Shown: one piece after another, positions 45,637 to 55,114 of the stretch | Numbering within the stretch: position 1 is the first letter of the stretch | Layout: each line of letters starts with the position of its first letter | NCBI GenBank assembly: GCA_001414345.1 | Contig: LLCB01000062.1 | Coordinates: forward strand, 124,001-188,000 | Direction of reading: 5' to 3' | Length of the DNA: 64,000 bases | DNA from: Hymenoscyphus infarciens | Taxonomy: Eukaryota; Ascomycota; Leotiomycetes; Helotiales; Helotiaceae | Notes under the pieces: generated by a model | Seen by the model: the letters and a program-made list of their open reading frames with translations, nothing else | What the model was told of the DNA's origin: nothing | The model's database searches: none | Made by a program: the position numbers and the translations under genes

Positions 45637-46361
45637 TCAAACCGAGTCCATCCAACCCAACCCACCAACCCATTTCTTCTTCTTCCCAGCACACATCAAA
45701 CATTTCCTTTCCGCGCCCAAGTTACTAACTGCGCAACTATGACATACCTGTTTCGCACAGCTTGTACATGCGAAATCCCCGCCATTTCCCGTATCCATCA
45801 TATCTACATCCATCGCGTCGAGATTATTTTCGGGGTTTAGTGAGGCGTCGCAATCTTCGCAGTTGGATACTTGGAAGAACATGTTGTTTGCGGAGGAAGT
45901 TAAGGGTGTATTTGTGCTTGAAGACGAGAAGTTACTTCCAGGAGAAGTTTGACGCGCTCCCGGAATTGCCCAAAATGAATGCAGGTTTGATTGTCTGATT
46001 GGTTGGTTGGTTGGTGGGAGGGATTCGACGGGGTTTGGTAATGTGAAGTGGGAGGGGGATTGTTGGAAGGCTTGAGGGTTTTGTTGAGCGGAAAAGAGGA
46101 GGGAGAGGGTATGTTCTGTTTGGTGTTAGTGAAGCTGTCGACGGTCGGAAATCAGGGGAACTCACGATGAACGTCTGTTTCCGATGGACGATTATCGCGA
46201 TGACGCTTGCGAGTGCGAGAGGAAAACAGAGATGGGGTTGAGATTTGATTTTGGTGTAATTGGAAGCCATCAATGGCCATGGTGTTGGAGTTTAATGGCG
46301 ATGAGAGCATGGAGCTGCCGCACGAGATTTCACTGTCGGAACGTTTTCGTTTGAGAACCAT
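45637..46361 (-). CDS. Conserved fungal protein with C-terminal Cys-x2-Cys zinc-binding motifs
   Basis: The function is not recognised. The ATG at 46361 gives MVLKRKRSDSEISCGSSMLS. Exon 1 (46361-46166) and exon 2 (46115-45637) are joined by a 50-nt intron (GTGAGT...AACAG) in phase for 224 residues. The N-terminus is basic with RTRKRHRDNR, a likely nuclear signal; the middle is Asn/Gln/Ser-rich and disordered, with FWAIPGARQ. The C-terminal 75 residues hold NCEDCDAS, FACTSCAKQVCHSCAVSNLG and KCLMC, a set of CxxC pairs that should bind one or two zinc ions. The neighbouring CorA-like genes are unrelated to it. Confidence 0.75.
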
Positions 46362-47077
46362 TTCGGAGAATATGGTGATATTGGGCAACTGGAGAATTAT
46401 AGAAGATAATGGAAAACAATATAATGTCTACTTGGCTATTCGTGACAGAGAATGGTGTTGTTGCAACATCGAAGAAATGTAGGTGCTGGGAAGCCGCAAC
46501 GGGAACCGCGACGCGCCCGCGTAAAGTGTTTCTTGGCACACTCGCGGTAGACAAAATAAGTGGCACCATTTCTTCAATCTACGAGAAGTACCACCGCCTA
46601 TAACTCAACGCGATGAAGAGAAAAAAAACTACCAAGACCTCAGAGAAGGATAAATTAAGACTTTGCGCATCTGTTCGGATTTTTGTTATATTTTTAAGAT
46701 TTGTTGTTGATTTATTGCGTAGCGTTTTTAATTATACCTACCGCGATTATGAATCGTTCGTAAGAGCAACCAAGCGATTCTAAAGCGTTTTCATGTAAGG
46801 GTTATTACAACAACATGACGGATGTTCAGTAATATGCTGCACTCATCTTCTACAATTGAACTAAAGAAGACACACTCACTAATGACCTCGGAAATCTAAT
46901 GGGTAGACGCCTAGAGAATTCTTTCCACGTCCCTCTAGGGCCTTGAGGTAGGAATATACTAATACTTCGTTCGGAATTCATGCTCCGCTGATGCTCAAAC
47001 AGGAAATTGGAGAAGTTGGGCACGATACACTGCGTTTCTGTCTTCGGGTCATATAAGGTCTCCTAGAAAAGCAAAGC
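46362..47077. other. Intergenic, divergent upstream region
   Basis: It lies between the zinc-motif gene (minus) and the second CorA-like gene (plus). Open frames here are shadows. No motif stands out. Confidence 0.4.
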
Positions 47078-48278
47078 ATGCAGAGGACTCGTCTCCCATC
47101 CTCTCCTTGTCGAGTTATGTTGAGAGGAACAGATCCCCAACATAGGGCTTTCTTTAACTTACCATCCACAATAAGCAGCGCTGCTCTGGCAAGGTCTCTG
47201 CCTGCTAACAAACTTCTCCGACGGGCGATGACCACGATTCCGATTCCTAAAGAGGTTCTTATGACTGTGGCTACCTCATTAGAAGATTATGAGTCTTTGT
47301 GGCAGAATGATGCCGGCGAGGCAGAGATCCAAGTGTTACCACAGGTAGGTTGGCCCTTTTGTTCTCTAATTGCCAAAGCTAACAGAACTGATTCGGAAAA
47401 TGACTCGACCCGACCCTTCACTACTATTTTAATAGCGAGTGATTTTCCCAGTCCACCCGCCACTTCCCGCCTCGTTTCTTCGTATTTGGTTCCCAGCTTG
47501 TTTGCAAAAACAGACGCGCCAATGATTCTTTTACCCCTTGGATTCCTCATCCATCTCGTTCGTCTTTGCTCCACAAACTTGCTGATCTCACAGAGACAGT
47601 GTCATTGATCGAAAGGGAGGTAATTGATGCCGGTGATGAGACAGTTACCAAAAACATAATCAAGAAGCTCCATATATGCAACAGGGATGCTGCAGAGTTA
47701 CAGAGGCGTGGGCGTTTTCAAATCAAGCTTGCCCAGGCAATTAACAATCAACACTTTTGGACCGAGCAAGTTGATCGAAAGCATTCAGGAGACCACAGAA
47801 CAGATCAAAGATTTAAGCGACTAGAAAACGTCGTTGCTTTACAAAAAACAATAAGTATGAGTCTAGAGTACGATATGGAGGCGATTCCTAAACGTATCAC
47901 CAACCAATTCAATGCGGTAGGTATTCCCCAATCTCCAATTTTAACGGATGCTGGAGAAGTCAGATCTTCAACCTTTCCACGCAGCGCGACGTCCAAGCAA
48001 GCATAAGACTAGCTGATCAATTGACTCGAATCGCAAATTCTGCTAGAAAAGACAGCATCATCATGAAGAAAATAGCCGACCGCACCTCCCAGGACAGCGC
48101 ATCCATGAATGTAATGACAATGGTATTCCTACCTGGGACCTTTGTATGCGTAAGTTTCCAGATGATACCTTCCTCAATCAGCGACCATAATGGCAGTGTA
48201 CTTTAGTCTTTTTTCAGCGAGACATTGTTTAATTGGAACATCTTACTTGAAGAAAAAATCATTTCTCCATATATATGG
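47078..48278 (+). pseudogene. CorA-like membrane protein gene, 5' part, cut by a retrotransposon
   Basis: The same family as the gene at 43478-45326. The frame starts at ATG 47078 (or 47228). The second half is clear: LLHKLADLTETVSLIEREVI, then after an intron (47917-47963) IFNLSTQRDVQASIRLADQL and MTMVFLPGTFVC, then after a second intron (48150-48206) SFFSETLFNWNILLEEKIIS followed by PYIW. There the sequence enters the retrotransposon. The first half is also damaged: MTRPDPSLLF runs into TAA TAG, and the downstream family frame is offset by one base and contains a TGA before STRHFPPRFF. The 3' remainder lies at 53660 onward. Confidence 0.75.
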
Positions 48279-48430
48279 AAAGGGTTTATAGTGAATTGAG
48301 GAATCAGCTTATTAAGTAAGGAGGAGGTATATATATATATGCCTCCTCTCGTGCCAAGTAACCTCTATTCTACCAACAACACTTCCTATTACTTTTAACG
48401 TCTTATTTAGTATTAAGCTCTTTTTCAACC
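48276..48430 (+). repeat. Split direct repeat A1
   Basis: Starts TGGAAAGGGTTTATAGTG and ends near CTCTTTTTCAACC. It aligns over its whole length with 53257-53411. It contains the internal inverted stretch GAGGAGG...CCTCCTC around an AT run. Confidence 0.85.
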
Positions 48431-50690
48431 TAATAACACTCTTACCTATCTATCTATTAAGAGGATGCCTCTAAAGCGTAGTAAATAAGTCGCTTATAAG
48501 AGTATTATTACTAAGGCTAGTAATAGAGCTATAAAGGCGCTCTAAGCTTAACTAGTAGAAGACGATATCAAAGACGACGAGCGTAATAGATAAGTTAGTA
48601 AAGTACGCTATAACGCTCGAGCAGCTACGTAAGCATAATATACTACCTAAGACGCTACTACTAATTAAGATAATACTACAAACGACGCTCGCTACCTAGC
48701 CTATTAAAGAAGACAGCTATAAGTATAATAGGACTAGGGTTAGGCTCGAGATAATAATAGTATAAACTTCTATCTAGGAAGTAAAGGCGATAGTAATAGT
48801 AGCAACGACAACGACAATAGTATTAATAAAGCCCCTCTCTAAGACCCTGTCTAAGTAAATAGGCTAGCTAATAATAGACCACCGAATAGCCCTCTCCTCT
48901 TTTAAGACAACTAATACCCCTAAGTTAATAGATATATAAGTAGATATAATAGTAGATACTAGGGTTATATAAGAGAACTATTTAATAGAGAATACTCTTA
49001 GAGCTTTGCTTCTAGATATTCTCAAAGATACTCTCAAAGCTTCCTCTAGAGTAACCTCGATTAAGGCAACTTTAGTATAGAATACTCTAACTTTTAAGGC
49101 CTCTAGGGTTTTTAGAGCTACTTATAAGCTAATTTTAGCGTAGGATACTCTTATAACTTTAACGCTACTGCCTAGAGTAACTTAGTAAGAGTTCTAAGGC
49201 TTAGCTAGAGTAATTAAGGTAATATCGCTATACTAGTTACTAATTAAGGAGTAGATAAATAAGACCGACGATTTAATATACTAGGAAGAGGGATAGTATA
49301 TACTAATAATACTTAATAAGCTAACCTCTCTCTTTATTAAGAAGTACTACTAATAAATAAAGGAATTAATCTAAGAGAGAATCTATTAAGAGAAATATTA
49401 GTAGTAAATAATAATAGTAAGAATATCCCCTCTTATATACTTAGTATAATTAATAGTCTCCTTCTAGAGTATAAGAAGTACTTAATATAAATTATATAAA
49501 GTATATTTAAGTTAAGAGATCTCTATTACCTAGATAATAATACCCTTTTAATTAACAACGACGAAAGTACTATCTCCTTTAATAAGGAAGCTAGTATACT
49601 AAATATTAAAGTAAAGAAGACGTTAAAGGTCTTTAGATCTAATACTACTAAGTAGTTCTATTGCTTTCTAGTATATACTATATATACGATCTTCTTATTC
49701 GATAAAGGTATCTATATTTAGCTTAATAACTTTAACTATAGAATTATAAGCCTAGCTAAGGATTATACCTAGGTAGAGGTAATCTAATTAGCGCTCTTTT
49801 AATAGGAAAAGGTAGTTAGTAGAGGTAGATTAAGAGAGGTAGAATTATAAAAGATATCTAAGAGTATAATTACTTAATACTATTAGATAAGAAGACTAGG
49901 CCGTAGTAGTAGTAGAGGAGAAGGAAGAGGAGGTTATTAAAGTTATAATTAGAATAGTAACATCTCTTTATAAACGTACTTTAAGATAAGTAAACTAAGA
50001 GGTTATAAGAATCTAAATTACACTTAAATCTATCTACTAAAGAAGGACGATAAGAGTGATAAGAAGAAGATAAAGAAGAGCTAAGAAGTTAGTATAGAAA
50101 GGATAATAGATAAGAACTATAGTAGTACTAATAAAGATCTTTTACTCTAATTTATATCTTCTTATTTATACTCTTCTATACTTATTTAATTAAATACTAT
50201 AGTATTCTTCCTTTTATATAATATATTAAAACTACTACTAGATATATCACTCTTCTTATTATCTCCTAAAACATAGAAGGCGCTATTACTCTAATATCTA
50301 GATCGTTTACTCCTAGAAAACATTAATAATATACTTCGATTCAAAGCGCTAATTAGGTATAAGGGCTTAGAAGTTTTACATATATCAAAGAACCTCTCGT
50401 TAGCCGCCGAATTTAATAAGCTTTTAACTTCGAAAGTAAGAGACGATTTAAAAGCTAGCCTAATTAAGAAAGTTAATCTATACTAGAGAGCACCTTTTAT
50501 AGCTTCTTTACTTAGTTTTACACCTAAACTAAAGCCTAATAGTAATCGACACTAAATATACTATTTATTCTACCTCGAAGGCCGCTTAATAAATTATTAT
50601 ATATTAGACGAATATATATATCTAAAGTACGTCTCCTTCTAGAAGATATTAGCTATAGTATAAGAAGCTAGCTAAGGGTATATAATACTT

Positions 50691-50910
50691 AAAAGAGATA
50701 TATCTAACGCTTTTCAAATAGTATTAATTATACTATAAATATACTAGCTTTTAGGTTTCTAATAGAAAGGGATTTACTACGCTTATATAGTACTACTCTT
50801 TAGTCTTACTATAGTACTATTTATCTTTAATATCTTTATAGAAGCTTTTAAATAGATAATATAGTTATACTTAGAGTAGTATATTATAAACTACTATTTA
50901 GACAACGAGT
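50691..50910 (+). pseudogene. Reverse transcriptase trace of the DIRS-like element
   Basis: One frame, with RIP stops, reads KRDISNAF (motif A), then LLGF-stop-stop-KGIYYAYIVL, LFIFNIFIEAFK, and Y-Y-L-D-N at 50892-50906, which corresponds to the H-Y-L-D-D of DIRS/Ngaro reverse transcriptases. The first Tyr and the Asn are explained by CpA-to-TpA and G-to-A changes. The spacing between motif A and YLDD (67 codons) is right. Confidence 0.75.
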
Positions 50911-52479
50911 TTACTATATTTAAAGCTATTAAAGCTACGTCTTAATTTCTTAAGAAATAAGCTATAGAGTACGAGACTCTTACTTAAATATTAGGTATAC
51001 TAATTAATAATAAAAAGAGCGTCTAAGGTACGCTCTTAGAAGTAATAAGGTACTTAATAGATACCGTTGCTTTTAAGGCCTCTATACTACTAGAAAAGCT
51101 AGCTAAGATAAAGCTCGAGATATACTAATTTATTAACTATAGGAGTATTACCTATAACGAGCTTAAATCGCTTACTAGCCTTCTATCTTTTTACGCCTCT
51201 ATAGTATAATTAGACTAGGCCTTCTACTATAACTTCTAGACATTTATATATATATAGCCTAACTATATACCTTATATAGAAAGGAGGCATCTCTTAAAGG
51301 AAGTCTAGGAAGACCTTAGATAGTAGAATAAGATATTACTATAGTTTAATAGTATATACTTCTTTAATAATATCTAGTTATATATATACCTTTTTTATAA
51401 TACCTCTATTAAAGGCTTAGAGGCCTTCTTTTTAGAAGTAGACGATCTAAGATATGTTTAGTAAGAGTATACGTATATACTACTAAAAGAATATACTCTT
51501 TAGTTACCTCTTTTAGAGATTAGAAAGGACTCTTAATTTAATATAAATATCTTTAAGATTAAGATAGTAAGAGTATCCTTTAAATAATAGAGAGAGGTAT
51601 AGGTAACGAAGAGAGTAATTATCTATATAGATAATACTACTACATAGATTAGACTCCTTAAGTAGTCTTTAAGATACCTCTACTAAAATCGCCTCTTATA
51701 AGCTACTTTATACCTAGCTGCCTAATTTAATATTAATATACGATTAAAGTATATACTAGGAGGGGATAATATCTTAGTAGATACTCTCTCGTGTAATTTA
51801 TATAGAATAATAGCTAATTAGTACCTATACTAGTAGTCTCTTAATTTAATAATCTCTCTCTTAATTACCTTAAATATATAAAGAATAAAGTTAAGATATC
51901 TAAGATATATATAAGGCTCCTCTATTATAGCCTCTCGCTAAATACTTAGAAGGTATATAGTATATATATATACTCTTTTAAGAGGTTCTAGGTTAAGAGA
52001 CTCTAGCGACTATAGCTAGTAACGACTTTAGTACTTTATAAGTAGGTTTTAAGGAGAGTATATAGCGGGATTAGTTAAGGACTTTTAAAAGTAGACTCTA
52101 TATAAATCGGCCTTTCTATGATTCGATTAATATATATAGAGTATAATCTAGATCTAAAGCTATTCGAGTCCTTGCTTTTATATTAAATTATAGTAAGTGT
52201 TTAAGTAACATAGGGCTCTTATAAGAAGAAGAAAGCGAAGCTTTTATTAATACTATAATTATACTAGATTACCTCTCAAGCTCTAGAGGCTAAGCCTTAA
52301 GTCTTATAGCTAGGATAGATTAATAACCTTAACTTTAAAGCTGTTATAAAGCTAGCTTTTATAAGATTTCTTTATACTATAGAGATTACGTATAAAGACG
52401 CTGATTTAGTTAACTATAAAGTATTTACATATATACGCCTTTAATAACAGGATGTTACTTTTACTAAGGAAGACAAATA

Positions 52480-52840
52480 TATAATTATACGTCTATAATT
52501 AAGTAAATCGGACTACGAGTATATAGGGGTAGAGATATTAGTATTAGGTATAGGATTACCTACCTACTTTATAGTAGTACTTTAAGTACTATTTACTCTT
52601 AATCCTTAACCTCCTATAGTACTACTCTTTTACTAAGAGAGCGGCTCTTTTATAAGAAACCGATATATTAGCTCTTTATACTACTGCCTTTAAATAGTTA
52701 ATATTAGTAATAGTATATTATATTTAAGATATAGTCTACGTAGAGGTACTATATAATATACTTCTAATAATAGAGTGTTAGATATAGATATTTAGATACT
52801 TAGAAGGTAGACTTTAAATGCTTTTAAGAGGTACTTTACT
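52480..52840 (+). pseudogene. Tyrosine recombinase trace of the DIRS-like element
   Basis: It reads L-S-K-S-D-Y-E-Y-I-G-V-E-I, later YSLRRG at 52730-52747 (the HxxR box with His changed to Tyr), and DIDI-stop-ILRR-stop-TLNAFKRYFT at 52781-52843, where Tyr 52832-52834 sits at the place of the catalytic tyrosine. HxxR and Tyr are in one frame with normal spacing for DIRS-type recombinases. Confidence 0.75.
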
Positions 52841-53063
52841 CTAAGCTATTAGAAGTAATACCTTTTAAATAGGCGCTTTTTAACAGGTAGAGCTCCTCCT
52901 CTCCTAGCCTAGTAGGCTTTAGAAGACCTCTATAGTTAGTAGGTAGCTTATTCCCTATTATAACTATGTTATATTACTATTTATACTACTCGTAGTCCTT
53001 TTTACTTTTAAAAAGCTTTATTTTTTCTTATATTTATAATAGCTTCTCTTTAATCAGTTAAGT

Positions 53064-53256
53064 AACCTCTTTTAAGGTAGCTAATAGTACTTACTCTTTT
53101 TACTCTTATATTAGTAAGATACTTAAGAAGCCTTCTAATTAGCCTAAAAAGAAGGTATATAAGAGAGTATAAAGTAAGATACTAGAAGCTAGCTAATAAA
53201 TACAGAAATTCTCAAAATAGCCTCAAATACATATATATAACGAAAAGTAATAAATA
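53064..53256 (+). repeat. Split direct repeat B1
   Basis: From about TAGCTAATAGTACTTACT (53078) to AAAAGTAATAAA it matches B2 at 53483-53659 with C/T and G/A differences. The outer left limit is fuzzy. Confidence 0.8.
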
Positions 53257-53411
53257 GAAAGGGTTTATAGTAAATTAAGGAATTAGCTTATTAAGCAACG
53301 AGGAGGCATATATATATATACCTCCTCTTATACTAAGTAACCTCTATTCTACTAACAACACTTCCTATTACTTTTAACGTCTTATTTAGTATTAAGCTCT
53401 TTTTCAACCCT
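53257..53411 (+). repeat. Split direct repeat A2
   Basis: A copy of A1 starting TAGAAAGGGTTTATAGTA; the first dinucleotide pair TG to TA is a RIP change. It follows B1 directly. Confidence 0.85.
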
Positions 53412-53463
53412 ACTCTTGTACCTCTTCGTAATACGCTCGCTAAGATTAGTTAGTACTTTTTTA

Positions 53464-53659
53464 GCCTCTTAAATGAGTATAATAGCTAATAGTACTTACT
53501 CTTTTTACCCTTATATTAGTGAGATGCTTAAGGAGCCTCCTAATTAGCCTAAAAAGAAGGCATATAAGAGAGTACAGAGTGAGATACTAGAAGCTAGCTA
53601 GTAAATATAGAAATTCTCAAAATAGCCTCAAATACGTGTATATGACGAAAAGCGATAAA
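53464..53659 (+). repeat. Split direct repeat B2
   Basis: A copy of B1 that ends AAAAGCGATAAA immediately before the host TGGGCTTAT. It is less RIP-mutated than B1 (it keeps GTGAGATGC where B1 has GTAAGATAC). Confidence 0.85.
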
Positions 53660-53860
53660 TGGGCTTATTTCGTTGCCATGGTTCCTTTGAAGATGAAGGA
53701 AAGTAGGAGAAGTTTTCAGGTGGAGATGCAGGAGTTTGAGTTGAATCATTGGAGCCGAGGAGTCTTGTTCTCTGTGTTTGGAAATCTAGGGGACGTGCTC
53801 CTACCTTCAAATCTATCAGCTTTTTGTAACGTTGTCGAAACTAATATGGTCGTATATAGT
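53660..53860 (+). pseudogene. CorA-like gene, 3' part, displaced by the retrotransposon
   Basis: The frame W-A-Y-F-V-A-M-V-P-L-K continues the upstream part (...ISPYI) as the second membrane helix, matching IFYCAIGVPLTVLVL of the neighbouring relative. The 48207-48278 exon is exactly 24 codons, so the junction is in phase. The C-terminal tail after it (KMKESRRSFQ) is plausible but not conserved. Confidence 0.6.
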
Positions 53861-54214
53861 CATATGTGTGTACCAAATGGGTGGAGAATTAATATTTCAA
53901 TACTGCAACTCGACCAGATCAGCATCTGGAATCTCAATTTTCTCTAATTCAAGAACAGGAAACCGAGTAAGATCTATGCGGGTAGCGAGACAATTCAGCA
54001 TGTGGCCCCAAAACCACTCTGCAAATACATTACGAAGAAAAGCAGGTTGTGAGTGGAGTCAAGGAGAGGAGATTGATTTTCAGCTACTATAAGTAAGTCT
54101 ATCTATAACTTGTCCCAACGACTGTGGTTTCTACGTGGGGTTCTAAGCGTCAGCTAGGATGCATCATTCAGTACATTCTTCGCCACCCAACTCAGAGCCT
54201 GATTCATGCAATCA
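53861..54214. other. Intergenic, nothing supported
   Basis: The 3' side of the exonuclease-like gene; only short frames. Confidence 0.4.
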
Positions 54215-55114
54215 CTACAATAGATCTTGAGTTAAAAGCTCGGAAAATCTCGCAGGCGCTTTATTGCTGCCAACCGGCATTTCCGGAGACATGGCTGAGT
54301 CAAGTCGCTTCTGAGTTTCCTCTTTCACAACTTCCCTACCGAACCCAAAGAGAGTGGGGTTCAAGTGATCGAAAAGACTCATTGCTTCAAATACGTCTCC
54401 AGCTGCATACTCCAATGTTCTTTGGGGTAATGGTCTCTGGTCGAAAACTTCATAGCCGTGTTCTCGGAAGTAGGTTTTGCCTTTCCGGAAGCTGTTGAGC
54501 CAGGACTTGTGTTCATCCGGTGTCATCCACTGCCGTCCTAGAGTTTTGATGGCGTACCATTGACCAGAAAGTTGATCTCGGTTTTTGTTTGCATCCCTAC
54601 TGGCAACCTCCATCAACTGAAGGTCGGTCACCCATCCTAACTTGATTTTGAAGTGAGCGTACAAAGCATCTTGGTCCTGTCGACAGTCCCACCAGATTTG
54701 GTGGTGTTGTTTGGATTCCAAGACTTTTCTGAGACTTTGTCCTCCATACTCTGTGTCGAAAAGTGTTTTCTCGCCCAATGTTTGCACGTCAAAGACATAG
54801 GTATGGGATTGAGATCGGATGTATATCTGCAAGAGAGTCAAACTACCGTTTCGTCCGAGATTATTACCTTCCGAGTCGCAAGCTAACTCGGGACAGTCCT
54901 GTGTACTTGGCCTCAACTCGTGGAGTTTTGGAAGAAATGCTCTGAGAGCGCTAGGTGTATCAACGTATGTTCTTTCGGGTCTGTTGAATGATTTTGCGGC
55001 TTCGGTGAGTTCATTCTCTTCTTGTGGTAATCTTACTTCTTCTAAATTTTGGATGATAGAATCCAAGCCAGTGCCTAAGCTTTGGCTTTCAGTTGAATTT
55101 GTTACCTGCGACAT
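54215..55114 (-). CDS. 3'-5' exonuclease-domain protein (DEDDy type), member 1
   Basis: A predicted 3'-5' exoribonuclease or exodeoxyribonuclease of the DnaQ-like fold (EXD1/Egalitarian-like). Single exon, ATG at 55114, 299 residues. Motif Exo I is ELACDSEGNN (Asp-x-Glu), Exo II lies in CRQDQDALYAHFKIKLG, and Exo III is EYAAGDVFEA (Tyr-x3-Asp), so all four acidic residues and the Tyr are present. TDLQLMEVASRD is shared with the next paralogue. There is no signal peptide or membrane helix. It is the first of three related genes on the same strand (54.2-60.3 kb). Confidence 0.85.
   Translation of the reverse strand: MSQVTNSTESQSLGTGLDSIIQNLEEVRLPQEENELTEAAKSFNRPERTYVDTPSALRAFLPKLHELRPSTQDCPELACDSEGNNLGRNGSLTLLQIYIRSQSHTYVFDVQTLGEKTLFDTEYGGQSLRKVLESKQHHQIWWDCRQDQDALYAHFKIKLGWVTDLQLMEVASRDANKNRDQLSGQWYAIKTLGRQWMTPDEHKSWLNSFRKGKTYFREHGYEVFDQRPLPQRTLEYAAGDVFEAMSLFDHLNPTLFGFGREVVKEETQKRLDSAMSPEMPVGSNKAPARFSELLTQDLL

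Larger units (their letters stand above)
48276..53662 (+). mobile_element. RIP-degraded DIRS-order (Ngaro/PAT-like) tyrosine-recombinase retrotransposon
   Basis: Structure: A1 (48276-48430), body, B1 (~53064-53256), A2 (53257-53411), B2 (~53464-53659). A1 matches A2 and B1 matches B2, the split-direct-repeat plan of PAT/Ngaro elements; a true LTR pair would not leave B2 outside the second A. Plus-strand translation through RIP stops shows a reverse transcriptase and a tyrosine recombinase in DIRS order. CpA/TpG are depleted and many CpG kept. Differences between A1 and A2 are mainly C/T and G/A (for example GTGAATTGAGG versus GTAAATTAAGG). The gag-like part (48500-50000) is not recognisable. 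Ends share TGG with the host, so limits are uncertain by 3 bp. There is no target duplication. Confidence 0.8.

Noticed and set aside
48276..53411. Reading A1 and A2 as a normal LTR pair (they begin TG and contain CA near the end)
   Set aside because: The B1 sequence recurs outside the second A repeat, there is no target duplication, and the body encodes a tyrosine recombinase trace.
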